64,000 bases of DNA from Candidatus Sysuiplasma jiujiangense. Lineage in GTDB: Archaea > Thermoplasmatota > Thermoplasmata > Sysuiplasmatales > Sysuiplasmataceae. Under the pieces are notes generated by a model. The model searched no databases. It saw nothing but the letters and a program-made list of their open reading frames with translations, and was not told the origin of the DNA. The DNA is taken from the NCBI GenBank assembly GCA_019721075.1, contig JAHEAD010000001.1:248001-312000 (forward strand), given 5' to 3'. Each line of letters starts with the position of its first letter. Within the stretch, counting starts at the first letter, position 1. Both the position numbers and the translations under genes were made by a program. Positions 8,367-17,977 of this stretch are shown in pieces.

Positions 8367-9629
8367 TCAGATTAGCGTCGTCTGTACCTTTGCTCCGGAT
8401 GTTTTGTAAGCTTTAAGAAGTTCGTCGTCGACGAGTATGTCCCTTGTCTCATTGAGCGATACTGCGAGTTCAACTTCCTTCGTACGGCCACCCCTGCCGA
8501 AAGATCTTACCCTTGCCCTTAATATCCCCAGCATATCCAGCTCAGACAGCAGATCGCCTATCCTCCTCTGAGAAAGCGGAGTAACACCAACAGAATTGCA
8601 GAGACTGTGATAAACCTCATAAACGTCACCCGTTGTCATCACTTTCCTCTTTTCCGAGTGTATGACTATCGAAAGCAATAGTATTTTAGACTGATATGGA
8701 AGAGTCCTGAGGGTCTCAGACACGGTGTCCAGTTCTATCTTCTCTTTAGCCCTGTACACATCCGCCGAAGTTATCCTGGGCCGACCTTCCCGCTCTGCCG
8801 ATTCCGCGGAAACCCTGAGGAGTTCAAGCGCCCTCCTGGCATCTCCATGTTCCTGAGCGGCAAATGCAGAGCAGAGTGGTATTACGTCCGGATCCAGTGT
8901 ACCTTCGATAAAAACCATTCCCGCCCTCTCCCGAAGAATGTCCGAAAGTTCGCCGGCATCATATGGTGAAAAAACAATTCTTTCTTCACCTAGTCTGCTC
9001 CTTACTCGTGCATCAAGATAGTCTGTAAATTTCAAATCGTTTGCTATCCCTATTATCGAGAGTTTGGATTTGTGAAGATCGTCGTTTATTCTGGAAAGAT
9101 TGTAAAGCAGGTCATCACCCGCTTTATAAACAAGCCTGTCAAGTTCATCGAGAACCACCACAACAAGGCTCCCGAGCTGGTCTATCTTCTCCTTGAAGAG
9201 CGAGTAAATTCTTTCCATGCTCCATCCATTGTATGGCGCTCGCTCATCGGGTTTATCTATAAACCCATTGACAATATGCTGTATCACACCGTAATTTGTA
9301 TCGGCTTCGCAGCAGTTAACATAGACAAAGATTACATCGTTTGTTCTCATAGCTTTGGAAGCTTCTTTTGCAATAAATTTCACTGATGCAGTTTTTCCGG
9401 TTCCTGTCTTGCCGAATACCAGAACGTTCGAAGGGCGTTCTCCCTTCAGCCCTATAGATATGATGGCGGCAAGCTGATCTATTTCCCTTTCCCTGTGAGG
9501 GAGGTTGTCCGGTACATATGACGGTCTCAGTTTCTCTCTGTCATCCCTGAACAGTTGCAGTGCCGAAGAGTAGCGATCGAAGACATTTGCCTTTATCAAT
9601 GACTCATGAACGACAGCATGTTCAGTCAT
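8367..9629 (-). CDS. orc1: Origin recognition protein Orc1/Cdc6
   Basis: A 420-residue AAA+ ATPase with Walker A FGKTGTGKT, Walker B VVVVLDELDR, sensor I (IIGIAND), sensor II region (GDARRALELL) and a C-terminal winged helix. It binds origin recognition boxes and loads the MCM helicase. The gene lies immediately beside an AT-rich intergenic region flanked by inverted ORB-like motifs, the usual archaeal orc1-oriC arrangement. A weak TATA-like sequence occurs near 9685-9697. Confidence 0.95.
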   Translation of the reverse strand: MTEHAVVHESLIKANVFDRYSSALQLFRDDREKLRPSYVPDNLPHREREIDQLAAIISIGLKGERPSNVLVFGKTGTGKTASVKFIAKEASKAMRTNDVIFVYVNCCEADTNYGVIQHIVNGFIDKPDERAPYNGWSMERIYSLFKEKIDQLGSLVVVVLDELDRLVYKAGDDLLYNLSRINDDLHKSKLSIIGIANDLKFTDYLDARVRSRLGEERIVFSPYDAGELSDILRERAGMVFIEGTLDPDVIPLCSAFAAQEHGDARRALELLRVSAESAEREGRPRITSADVYRAKEKIELDTVSETLRTLPYQSKILLLSIVIHSEKRKVMTTGDVYEVYHSLCNSVGVTPLSQRRIGDLLSELDMLGILRARVRSFGRGGRTKEVELAVSLNETRDILVDDELLKAYKTSGAKVQTTLI

Positions 9630-9816
9630 CTAAAAATCCATATCTCCCACCGTTTCACCAAGGTAAGAGAACGGTAAAAATTCACCTATACTAAAAGCTT
9701 CTTTTTATCCTCCTCTTCGAGTAAATAAAAAACATTTTCTAGTGCTGTTCCAATAGCAAAACGTTCACGTTAAATTATAACATAATTATACATTAAACAT
9801 TTTTAAAACAACAACT

Positions 9817-9841
9817 ATAGAGTCCATGGTTTCCACTGGAA
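9817..9841 (-). repeat. ORB-like element, left arm of 25-bp inverted repeat
   Basis: It is the exact reverse complement of 9997-10021. On the minus strand it begins TTCCAGTGGAAACCATGG, containing the mini-ORB core bound by Orc1/Cdc6. Confidence 0.8.
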
Positions 9842-9996
9842 AAGGCTGTAATCTGCCTGTATCAATTAACTGTGTTATCGAAATCATATCCAAAAAGCTG
9901 TTAAGGTGTATTATTGAACAGGATCGACGTACAGATCAAAAAATATCTGGTACCATTGCCAGCTATAAAGCCAGCCACAGCATGATAGTATCAACA

Positions 9997-10021
9997 TTCC
10001 AGTGGAAACCATGGACTCTAT
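9997..10021 (+). repeat. ORB-like element, right arm of 25-bp inverted repeat
   Basis: Perfect inverted partner of 9817-9841 with the mini-ORB core TTCCAGTGGAAAC at its 5' end. It ends just downstream of the stop of the small membrane protein gene at 10028. Confidence 0.8.
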
Positions 10022-10027
10022 GAATGG

Positions 10028-10408
10028 CTACATTTTAAACTGTCTTTTTTTATCTATTACCATGTCTTCATATTTGCGTGGTAAAACCCATGCCAGATAC
10101 TCTATATCGTCCAAGTTCTTGACGAATTTTGCTTTGCTGTCAACCCTGAGATATTTGATTAGATCATGCGTCTTCTTGACTGAATCCGCGAGCCACCAGG
10201 CTCCGCCGACCATTACAATGGGCCCTATGACCATTAGCCAGTATATCCAATTACCAAACGCCTTTATGGCCGGCTGAAACGGTAAAAGGTAGGCCGGGAG
10301 TGTGCCGACGAATATCCCGATCGATGCAATGAACGTTGCCAGTAGGCCAATCGCGAACAATAACGTCGACAGTTCGAACCTGTACTCTCTGCTGAATGAT
10401 TTTGCCAT
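10028..10408 (-). CDS. Small two-span membrane protein of unknown function
   Basis: A 126-residue protein with two hydrophobic segments (about residues 13-40 and 52-72) and a charged C-terminal half rich in Lys and Asp. It resembles in layout the DUF3198 proteins known from Thermoplasma relatives, but I cannot confirm this without a profile search. It lies between the predicted origin and tiaS. The ATG at 10408 follows a pyrimidine-rich leader without a clear ribosome-binding site. Confidence 0.6.
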   Translation of the reverse strand: MAKSFSREYRFELSTLLFAIGLLATFIASIGIFVGTLPAYLLPFQPAIKAFGNWIYWLMVIGPIVMVGGAWWLADSVKKTHDLIKYLRVDSKAKFVKNLDDIEYLAWVLPRKYEDMVIDKKRQFKM

Positions 10409-10540
10409 GGTACACTACCATCGTTAACAGGCACGTTTCTTTAACTTTCGTACGTAACAGGTTCCAAGGCTATTTAAATCATGCACTTGTCAGTAAACAT
10501 TGGATAATAAACTTAAAACATCCAACCCTCCATCAGTGAG

Positions 10541-11935
10541 ATGCTGAAGACGGAACGGGAGAATATGGTGTTTTTCATCGGAGTTGATGATACTGATTCA
10601 GTGCATGGGATGTGTACAACATTCCTCATTACTGAAATAATCAGGGAACTGGGTTTTCCTGTCCTCTTTGGTTATCCAAAACTCGTCAGACTTAATCCGA
10701 ATATTCCGTGGAAGACACGCGGCAACGGGGCTCTCGCACTGGGTATTGGTGGTGATCCTTCTACTTCTTTCAGAATAGGCGAACTCTCCGGCTCGCCTGT
10801 TTACATGTCCTTGAACAAATCAAAGGAAAACACCGACATCGAACCCATAAAAAGGCGTGTTTATTCGGTCGTAAACACCCTCTCACAACTGGATGATGAA
10901 AACACCAATCCGGGCTTGGTAATCAGCCAGAAAGAGATTGATTCCACTCTCTACTGGAAGGCGGTAAGGGGATTAGTTGAAAAAGACGAAGCCCTCGGGT
11001 ATGCGAAATCGGTAAACGCAGCGACCTTTGAGTGGAAAAATGGGAGGGGAATTATTGGGGCTGCTTCCGCTCTGGCGTGGAAAGCACACAGGGCGACGTA
11101 TGAAATCCTAAGTTACAGGAAGGAGGAGCTTATTGGCACAAAAAGGGAAGTAAACGACGGCGACGTTGCCAAACTGAGTAACTTATTTCCGACAACATTC
11201 AACAATTATGATGAGGAAACCAGGCATTCCTGCATTTACCCCGCCTCCCCATGTCCCGTGCTCTTTGGTATCAGGGGGACAGATCCGTCCGTTCTTCCTT
11301 CTGCGATGAACGCGGTGAGGAGCGAAACTCGTGACAGATGGATCATTTTTGAAACAAACCAGGGGACTGATGATCACATCGAAACACTCAGCGGGGCGCC
11401 GTCCCTCTTTCACTCATATCTAATTACAGGCCAGGTAACCACAAGGCCGGCTGTTGTGGAGGGCGGTCATGTCTTTTTCGGGATTACCACAGGGAATGGA
11501 ATAACCATAGATTGTGCTGTATTTGAAGAGACCAAAAATCTCAGAACATGCGTCAGGAAATTGTATCCGGGTGATAGAGTATCAGTCTGGGGAGCTTTCA
11601 AGCCAAACGCGCGCGATGTGGGAACCGGGATGCTGAACCTCGAAAAGTTTGCACTGATCGCCGTTGCGCCACGTTTCATAAAGAAAGGCAACCCGGTCTG
11701 TGAAAGTTGCTGCAGGAAAATGGAATCTGCGGGTAAGGGGAAAGGGTACAGATGCAGGAAATGCGGAACAAAAGCGAGGTTTCCGCAGACGGCTTTGGCT
11801 GAATCTGATTTGAAGGAGGGTGTTTATTCTGCGACAGCATCCTCGAGGAGACACCTTTCTATGCCGGTTGAACTGATGGAAAAGGAATATCTCACTGCGG
11901 TAGGGAAAGAGGCTACACACTGGCAGCAAAAGTAA
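10541..11935 (+). CDS. tiaS: tRNA(Ile2) 2-agmatinylcytidine synthetase TiaS
   Basis: The N-terminal FIGVDDTDSVHGMCT motif, an OB-fold region near residue 310, and a C-terminal zinc ribbon (CESCCRKM then CRKCG) are the architecture of TiaS, which attaches agmatine to cytidine 34 of tRNA-Ile so that it reads AUA. About 460 residues is typical. The ATG at 10541 is the first start; an in-frame ATG at 10565 after GGGAG is also possible. A TATA-like TAATAAA lies near 10505. Confidence 0.93.
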   Translation: MLKTERENMVFFIGVDDTDSVHGMCTTFLITEIIRELGFPVLFGYPKLVRLNPNIPWKTRGNGALALGIGGDPSTSFRIGELSGSPVYMSLNKSKENTDIEPIKRRVYSVVNTLSQLDDENTNPGLVISQKEIDSTLYWKAVRGLVEKDEALGYAKSVNAATFEWKNGRGIIGAASALAWKAHRATYEILSYRKEELIGTKREVNDGDVAKLSNLFPTTFNNYDEETRHSCIYPASPCPVLFGIRGTDPSVLPSAMNAVRSETRDRWIIFETNQGTDDHIETLSGAPSLFHSYLITGQVTTRPAVVEGGHVFFGITTGNGITIDCAVFEETKNLRTCVRKLYPGDRVSVWGAFKPNARDVGTGMLNLEKFALIAVAPRFIKKGNPVCESCCRKMESAGKGKGYRCRKCGTKARFPQTALAESDLKEGVYSATASSRRHLSMPVELMEKEYLTAVGKEATHWQQK

Positions 11936-11992
11936 ATTAGCTGCACTCTGCAAAACAATAACTATATTTGCATGAATATGAAGGTGATTACA

Positions 11993-13192
11993 ATGGCTAA
12001 GAATGGGCGCAGGTTTGAGGAAGCGTTTGTCGTCTCAGCCGTAAGGACCCCCGTAGGTAAATTTGGTGGCATCTACAGGGAAACAACCGCTATTAAGTTA
12101 GGAACAGCGGTTGTCCGCCACGCTATTTCCGAGGCAGGCATTTCAGCTGAGGATGTTGAGGAAGTCATCCTGGGAAATGTATTGCCTGCGGGTCTTGGTC
12201 AGTCACCTGCGAGGCAGTGTGCGATACATTCTGGAGTTCCCCTTTCCTCGGGATCCTTTTCTGTCAACAAGGTCTGTGGCTCTGGATTGAAGGCGATTAT
12301 GCTTGCAGCCAATTCTGTGAGGGCTGGAGAAAACGGCATTATAGTCGCCGGCGGCATCGAGAACATGAGTATGTCTCCCTATATTTCCAAATCCGCCCGC
12401 TGGGGAAGCAGGTACGGCAATAGCGAACTCCAGGACTCTATGATAGTGGACGGTCTCTGGGACGCCTACAATAATTTTCACATGATGATAACGGGAGAAA
12501 TTGTTGCGGAGCGCTTCAACGTATCACGTGAGGAAGCAGACACATTTGCATACGGCAGCCAGAAAAAAGCCCTTAAGGCTACAGAGGAGGGCTATTTCAG
12601 AGAGGAAACCGTTCCAATGGATATAACGAAGGATGGAAAACAGATGGAGATTGTAAGGGATGAAGGCATAAGACCAGATACAACACTTGAAAAACTGGCG
12701 GCACTGAAACCCAAATTCAAGGAGAATGGTATTTGCACGGCTGGAAATTCATCACAGCTCAGCGACGGTGCTTCAGCAGTTGTTATAATGTCAGAAAGTA
12801 GGGTTGAGGAAATGGGGATAAAGCCTATTGCCAGGATAGTTGACTACATCACCGGCGGAACGAGACCCGAATGGGTTATGGAGGCGCCTATAGAAACGAC
12901 AAGGAAGCTCCTCAAAAGGAATGATATGGACATAGACTCTATAGACCTTGTCGAACACAATGAAGCTTATGCCTCCGCAAGTGTGGCTGTAAGGAAGGCA
13001 CTGGGGATAGATAAAAGGAAATTCAACATTACTGGCGGTGCGGTTGCCCTCGGCCATCCGCTTGGTGCAAGTGGTGCGAGGATCACTACAACCCTCCTGC
13101 ACAACATGAAAAGACTGAAAAGGGACAGCGGGCTCTCAACACTTTGCCTTGGCGGCGGGAACGCGGTCTCGATGTTGTTCGAGAGGTGTTGA
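11993..13192 (+). CDS. Acetyl-CoA C-acetyltransferase (classical thiolase)
   Basis: A 399-residue thiolase with all catalytic elements: the nucleophilic Cys in NKVCGSGLKA, HNEAYAS, GHPLGASGAR with the catalytic His, and the C-terminal Cys in LCLGGGNA. It condenses two acetyl-CoA or performs the last beta-oxidation step. The ATG at 11993 has an AAGGTGAT ribosome-binding site; an earlier ATG at 11972 lacks one. The stop codon precedes the TTG start of the dehydrogenase gene by one base, so the two are cotranslated. Confidence 0.93.
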   Translation: MAKNGRRFEEAFVVSAVRTPVGKFGGIYRETTAIKLGTAVVRHAISEAGISAEDVEEVILGNVLPAGLGQSPARQCAIHSGVPLSSGSFSVNKVCGSGLKAIMLAANSVRAGENGIIVAGGIENMSMSPYISKSARWGSRYGNSELQDSMIVDGLWDAYNNFHMMITGEIVAERFNVSREEADTFAYGSQKKALKATEEGYFREETVPMDITKDGKQMEIVRDEGIRPDTTLEKLAALKPKFKENGICTAGNSSQLSDGASAVVIMSESRVEEMGIKPIARIVDYITGGTRPEWVMEAPIETTRKLLKRNDMDIDSIDLVEHNEAYASASVAVRKALGIDKRKFNITGGAVALGHPLGASGARITTTLLHNMKRLKRDSGLSTLCLGGGNAVSMLFERC

Positions 13193-13193
13193 T

Positions 13194-14036
13194 TTGCCTG
13201 CGATAGGAGTAGTCGGGCTTGGCACGATGGGAACAGGTATTGCACAGGTCTGCATAGAGGCAGGTTATGATGTTGTCGCACTTGACGTAAATCAGTCTAT
13301 TGTTGACGGTGCAATTGCGAAGATAAGGAAAGGCATTGACAAAAGGGTTGAAAAGGGACTGATGGACGCTGCTGCCGCAGGCAAAGCGCTGAATAGGTTA
13401 ACCGGGACCGTCTCATTTAGCGATATTTCATCCTGTTTCATGGTCATCGAAGCTGTTTTTGAGAAACTGGATGTGAAGAGCAGGGCCATTTCGAGGATAG
13501 CCGACTCAGTCAGCGACGAGGCTGTGATCGGGACGAATACATCGTCCATTTCAATTACACTGCTTTCCAGAAATGCCAGGATCCCCGGTAATTTTCTCGG
13601 CATGCACTTTTTCAATCCTGTTGCGCTGATGCCGATTGTTGAAATAGTAAGCGGACTGGAAACTTCAGAACACTCGCTTTCGATCGCAAAAACAGTTGCA
13701 AAAAGGATGGGAAAAGAAACAGTCGGGGCAAAGGACTATCCGGGTTTTGTTTCAAACAGGATACTCATGCCAATGATCAATGAAGCGGTCTTTGCACTGA
13801 TGGAGGGTGTTTCAAGCCGGGAGGGTATTGACAGGATAATGAAACTCGGTATGAATCATCCCATGGGTCCCCTTGAACTGGCGGATTTCATCGGTCTTGA
13901 CATTTGCCTGGATATAATGAATGTTCTACATGCCGGATTTGGGGATTCGAAATATCGTCCTGCCCCTTTGCTGGTGAACATGGTAAACGCAGGTAAACTC
14001 GGGAAAAAGAGCGGCGAGGGTTTTTATAAATACTGA
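13194..14036 (+). CDS. 3-hydroxyacyl-CoA (3-hydroxybutyryl-CoA) dehydrogenase
   Basis: A 280-residue single-domain dehydrogenase with the NAD-binding motif VGLGTMGTGIA, the HFFNPV motif with the catalytic His, and the C-terminal NHPMGPLELAD and KSGEGFYKY signatures. It interconverts 3-hydroxyacyl-CoA and 3-ketoacyl-CoA, the substrate of the thiolase encoded directly upstream. The TTG at 13194, preceded by GAGAGGTG, gives the family's usual length; a frame start at 13149 would overlap the thiolase gene. Confidence 0.92.
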   Translation: MPAIGVVGLGTMGTGIAQVCIEAGYDVVALDVNQSIVDGAIAKIRKGIDKRVEKGLMDAAAAGKALNRLTGTVSFSDISSCFMVIEAVFEKLDVKSRAISRIADSVSDEAVIGTNTSSISITLLSRNARIPGNFLGMHFFNPVALMPIVEIVSGLETSEHSLSIAKTVAKRMGKETVGAKDYPGFVSNRILMPMINEAVFALMEGVSSREGIDRIMKLGMNHPMGPLELADFIGLDICLDIMNVLHAGFGDSKYRPAPLLVNMVNAGKLGKKSGEGFYKY

Positions 14037-14123
14037 TAGTATGCTTTCTGCAAGCTAACAACACAGGCAGCAACTCATCTCAAACTAGTTGAGCGCCACT
14101 AGTGTGCAAATGCCCCCTCACTC

Positions 14124-15611
14124 TCAGGTTGCTGATGCAGAAACATCCCCGTTCTCCCCTGTTTTGGTTTTTGCAAGCGCAGAATAAAGACCTATGGCCA
14201 TCGAAATAGCAATCCAGACAGCCCAGAATATGTTAACATAGTAAGGGAGGGGATCGGCCGAGTGCATTAGCCTCACTAAACCGATGACTATGCTTGCTGA
14301 AATTATTGCAAAGGTAAGGATGTTCAGTGAAAGGGCTCTGATCCCCACTGCTCCTGGTTTCTTTGATGTTACGTTGAATGGCTTTTTCTTACGCATCATC
14401 CAGTTTAGGAACGAGGTGGTGATTACCCAAAAATCGAGCATTTCAACACCCTGATGCAGCATTGCCCCTTTAAAGCCGTAATCTTTCCCCCCCACGATTA
14501 TTGTGATTGCCATGGCCGCAAAGAAGAAAGGTATGAATACGGCAGCATAGAACAGAAAACTCACGGACATGTAAGCCAGCCCCAATGCAAGAAAAACAAT
14601 CGGCGCAATTATTTCAATGAGAGTCATGGGGCCTTCCTTCAGCCAGTAAAGATCTCCGAAGAGGAAATCAGCAAACTGCCGGAACGAAATGTTGCTTTTA
14701 AGCATGGGGGCAAGAAGCTGAAAGCCTCCAAGACTCCATCTGGCCTGCTGGGAGAAAAATGACTTAGCATCCATCGGCGGGACACCGTAATAAACAAGAT
14801 CTTTGTCCAGGTATACACCATGATATCCTCTCTCTATTATTCTCAGCGAAGTGGCGATGTCCTCTGTAACTGTGTCCTCCCGGAAATAGCCGGCTTCTGC
14901 AACCGCTTTCAGTCTGAAAGCGGTCCCGCTTCCAAGGCTGAATGTGGAATCCGCTGTCGATCTGCCGTTCATTACTATATGAAGGAAAGGCAGCTGCATG
15001 TAATTGGCCGCACGGGCGATCAACGTATTGTTTTCCGAATATTTTTGAGGAAGCTGCACGAAGCCCACAGTTTCATCATTGAAAATTTGAAGTATTTCGT
15101 CGAAGAACGAGGAAGTGGGACGCTGGTCTGCATCGAATAATGCGAATATGTCGATATTGTTGAGTGTCCTCAGGATATCGTTAATTGCACCAGCCTTGTA
15201 ACCTCTCCTGTTATCTCTGTGCACATACTCCACGTTTAGCAGTTTGCAGTATTTCCGCAGTTCCTCCGATTTAGCTCCGTTGGTGGAGTCATCGGCCACA
15301 ATGACTCTTCCTCCGCCTGTAGCCAGCTTGACCGAAATAATGGTATCCCTGACCAATGAAGGCTCTTCATTGTAACTGGCGATGACTGAACACACCCTGT
15401 AAATTTTTGGCGTGTAGGTCTGAGAATTAACTGTTTTCCGTTTCCTCCCGTACTGCCATAGGAAGTAAAGGAAAGAAAGGATGCTGATTTCGCTTCCCAG
15501 CAGGACAAGGTATGTCAGCGGTACGTAGTATGCTTCCGGGCTGACAAACCATGAAAATGGAACAGGCGCAATGAATATTGAAACAAAAAAAGAGATGTTT
15601 ACTGCCCGCAT
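14124..15611 (-). CDS. Membrane glycosyltransferase family 2 (cellulose synthase-like)
   Basis: A 495-residue processive-type glycosyltransferase. Two N-terminal membrane segments precede a GT-A domain with SYNEEP, DDST, the metal-binding DADQR, the catalytic TED and the QQARW (QxxRW) motif; at least four further membrane segments follow. Enzymes of this type polymerise or transfer sugars across the membrane; the product here is unknown. Its ATG sits four bases within/after the stop of the upstream minus-strand gene (TGAGATG), so both are one operon. Confidence 0.88.
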   Translation of the reverse strand: MRAVNISFFVSIFIAPVPFSWFVSPEAYYVPLTYLVLLGSEISILSFLYFLWQYGRKRKTVNSQTYTPKIYRVCSVIASYNEEPSLVRDTIISVKLATGGGRVIVADDSTNGAKSEELRKYCKLLNVEYVHRDNRRGYKAGAINDILRTLNNIDIFALFDADQRPTSSFFDEILQIFNDETVGFVQLPQKYSENNTLIARAANYMQLPFLHIVMNGRSTADSTFSLGSGTAFRLKAVAEAGYFREDTVTEDIATSLRIIERGYHGVYLDKDLVYYGVPPMDAKSFFSQQARWSLGGFQLLAPMLKSNISFRQFADFLFGDLYWLKEGPMTLIEIIAPIVFLALGLAYMSVSFLFYAAVFIPFFFAAMAITIIVGGKDYGFKGAMLHQGVEMLDFWVITTSFLNWMMRKKKPFNVTSKKPGAVGIRALSLNILTFAIISASIVIGLVRLMHSADPLPYYVNIFWAVWIAISMAIGLYSALAKTKTGENGDVSASAT

Positions 15612-15612
15612 C

Positions 15613-16242
15613 TCATCTCAACTGTTCACAAAAACTTTCTTCTTCCTTCTTGAAAAGTTTTATTCCTTTGTCTGAAGATGCAAGAATTATCTTGCTCAGC
15701 GCATCAGTGATATCCTCTGTAATTATTAGGAATGAGAACCTGGATCCCTCGGTCATGTTTATTTTTTTCATATCTGTATAGAGTGCTCTTACAAAACTCC
15801 TGATAATCAGGTTGCTTTCTGTCATTGCGGTAATGGAGATCGGTATAAGGTCAAGAAGGTTGAAGAGTATGAGTGTGCCGGCATTATGCTTCTTCATAGC
15901 CAGGTATATTTCATTGAAGAGCTCTTTTTCATATTTTCTTATACCTTCAATGTCGTTTGTTCTGTACCTTCTGGAACTGAGCGATTCCGAGAAAATTTCA
16001 AACTCAATATTTTTCATATTCCTCGGATCTATTGTTCTCTTCGCCCTCTCCATTTCTGTGATGTCGGTCAGCAGTATGAGCGTTCTTCTGTAAATCGGGA
16101 CAGCAGGAAACGCGATCCAGTCGACAAAGGACCACAAATTGCTGCCGGGATCCCAGAATACGGTAGTAACCGCCGGCTGAAGCACCGTGAATGCAATGTC
16201 TTCATTGGAAAAGTTTTTCGAAACCTTGTAAATAGAACTCAT
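15613..16242 (-). CDS. Hypothetical soluble protein, operon partner of the glycosyltransferase
   Basis: About 209 residues, alternating beta strands (TLILLTDIT, TLILFNLLD, SFLIITED) and helices suggest an alpha/beta domain of the P-loop or receiver-like kind, but no catalytic motif is visible. The frame begins with a TTG at 16260; the ATG at 16242 is a more likely start. It is translationally linked to the glycosyltransferase downstream and may regulate it. I do not recognise the family. Confidence 0.6.
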   Translation of the reverse strand: MSSIYKVSKNFSNEDIAFTVLQPAVTTVFWDPGSNLWSFVDWIAFPAVPIYRRTLILLTDITEMERAKRTIDPRNMKNIEFEIFSESLSSRRYRTNDIEGIRKYEKELFNEIYLAMKKHNAGTLILFNLLDLIPISITAMTESNLIIRSFVRALYTDMKKINMTEGSRFSFLIITEDITDALSKIILASSDKGIKLFKKEEESFCEQLR

Positions 16243-16401
16243 CCGGCAGTTCTTCGGCAATACTGTATTTTAGCTTTATCCCTCCTTTATCAACAATGAA
16301 AAAAGGTACCGCCGCCATTTTCCGGGCGAAATCAGCGTCCGGCAACATTTGCTCAATCAGTCAAGATATTAAATATTAAATGCCAATAGAAGCACGTACA
16401 C

Positions 16402-17364
16402 ATGGAAACAGCAAAGCCCCAGTCGTCTGATGAACACACAACATACATTTCCTTCTCCCGCCAGGAGTGGAAGAAGCTCAGGGATTCGACGCCTCTCACA
16501 CTTACTCTTGCGGATCTTGAGAATATACGGGGAATAAACGAAATGATTTCTCTGGAGGAGGTTGTTGATGTTTACCTTCCCTTGTCGAGATTGCTCAACC
16601 TTTATTATCTGGCTTCTCAGCGGCTTTATGAGGCAAGGAGAACATTTCTCGGTAGAGTCGACGACCGGGTCCCCTTCATTATAGGGATTGCAGGGAGTGT
16701 TGCGGTGGGAAAGAGCACCATTTCAAGGCTGCTGAAAACACTTCTGTCGAAGTGGCCGGAATCTCCCAGAGTGGAGCTTTTGCCGACGGATGGTTTCCTT
16801 TATCCAAACAGCGAACTGAAAAAAAGGGGCGTTATGAACAGGAAGGGTTTCCCTGAGAGCTACAATCTTAAGGAACTTATTCATTTTCTCTATGAACTCA
16901 AGTCCGGCAACGCAAATCTGAAGGTTCCCGTTTACAGTCACATACGTTACGACATTGTTCCGGGTGAATTTACGGTTGTAGATTCACCGGACATTGTCAT
17001 ACTCGAGGGCCTCAACGTTCTCCAGACCAGAAGCATTCGCCATTCGAAGGAACCGGAGCTTATGGTTTCTGATTTTTTTGATTTTTCAATTTACATTGAT
17101 GCCGACGAGACCTACATCAAAAGGTGGTTCACAGAGAGATTCGGCGTATTGAGGGACACAGCATTCAGGAGGAAGGATTCCTATTTTCACTCATTCGCCA
17201 GGCTCTCGCAGGAGGAAACGGAGATCACCGCTTCCAGAATATGGAACGAGATAAACGCAGTTAATTTAAGGGAAAATATTGCGCCCACAAGGTACCATGC
17301 GCACCTTATACTGGAAAAGGGCGAAAATCATGAGATCCTTGGCGTCAAGATGAGGAAGATTTGA
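16402..17364 (+). CDS. coaA: Type I (bacterial-type) pantothenate kinase
   Basis: A 320-residue P-loop kinase with GSVAVGKST (Walker A), the PTDGFLYPN motif that binds pantothenate, the YDIVPG segment and VILEGLNVL (Walker B-like). It phosphorylates pantothenate as the first step of CoA synthesis. Most archaea use a different pantoate kinase route, so a bacterial-type enzyme suggests old horizontal transfer; this fits a CoA-rich metabolism. It is a single gene, with an ATG at 16402 and a short AT-rich leader. Confidence 0.9.
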   Translation: METAKPQSSDEHTTYISFSRQEWKKLRDSTPLTLTLADLENIRGINEMISLEEVVDVYLPLSRLLNLYYLASQRLYEARRTFLGRVDDRVPFIIGIAGSVAVGKSTISRLLKTLLSKWPESPRVELLPTDGFLYPNSELKKRGVMNRKGFPESYNLKELIHFLYELKSGNANLKVPVYSHIRYDIVPGEFTVVDSPDIVILEGLNVLQTRSIRHSKEPELMVSDFFDFSIYIDADETYIKRWFTERFGVLRDTAFRRKDSYFHSFARLSQEETEITASRIWNEINAVNLRENIAPTRYHAHLILEKGENHEILGVKMRKI

Positions 17365-17404
17365 AAGATCAGCAGTCAGGACAATAATGGGTTGGTGTAA
17401 ATTA

Positions 17405-17977
17405 TCATTCTCGTGCCATACCGAAGTCCTCCTCAATTTTGTACACTGTTTTTTCAAGAATTGTCCTCATGAGGGATACCGCAGCAACCCCAACGACTAT
17501 GACCAGCAGTCCGTACAGGCCAACTCTGCCGATAACAAAGACTATGCCTATTGCAACTGCTGGCGGGTGCTCTAACCCTGCTATCACAATAATGAAAGAA
17601 ATGAGCATTTCAACTACCGCAACTGTGTAATAAACACCTGCGGCCGGGATCAGCAGTGTTCCGCCTAAGCCAGCTACTGCCGCGACAAAGTAGCTGCCTG
17701 CAAATTTGTATATTTTCGCATGCCTGCTCCGGGGAAACATGTATAATATGAAAGCACTTGAGCCAAAGGAAGCGAATATGACAAGTCTGGATCCCTCGCC
17801 TATCAATAGATGTGTTTTGACGATGTTTATTATAAATGCAAGAACCGCAACAGTGATGCCGATCATGATCGAAGGTATGATGCTGCCACGTATCGGCGCT
17901 GGAATCCGTGAACCACTCGTGTAATCCGTTTTGACCGCTTCCTGAATCCTGTGAATGTGCTGTTGCATGTTCCACAT
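17405..17977 (-). CDS. HPP-family integral membrane protein
   Basis: A 190-residue protein with four to five membrane segments and the family-defining GLEHPPAVAIG motif. HPP proteins have been linked to nitrite transport in chloroplasts and cyanobacteria; the substrate here is unknown. It is divergent from the MFS gene to its right; the 5' ends lie so close that the annotated MFS start is probably too early. A TATA-like tract near 18010-18030 could serve both directions. Confidence 0.8.
   Translation of the reverse strand: MWNMQQHIHRIQEAVKTDYTSGSRIPAPIRGSIIPSIMIGITVAVLAFIINIVKTHLLIGEGSRLVIFASFGSSAFILYMFPRSRHAKIYKFAGSYFVAAVAGLGGTLLIPAAGVYYTVAVVEMLISFIIVIAGLEHPPAVAIGIVFVIGRVGLYGLLVIVVGVAAVSLMRTILEKTVYKIEEDFGMARE

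Larger units (their letters stand above)
9630..10027. other. Predicted chromosomal replication origin (oriC)
   Basis: This gene-free stretch next to orc1 holds an AT-rich tract (about 9720-9815, a candidate unwinding element) and a perfect 25-bp inverted repeat whose arms contain TTCCAGTGGAAAC, identical to the core of the archaeal origin recognition box. The arms lie 155 bases apart and face each other, as ORB elements commonly do around an unwinding site. Origin activity itself is inferred. No protein-coding frame here looks real. Confidence 0.8.
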
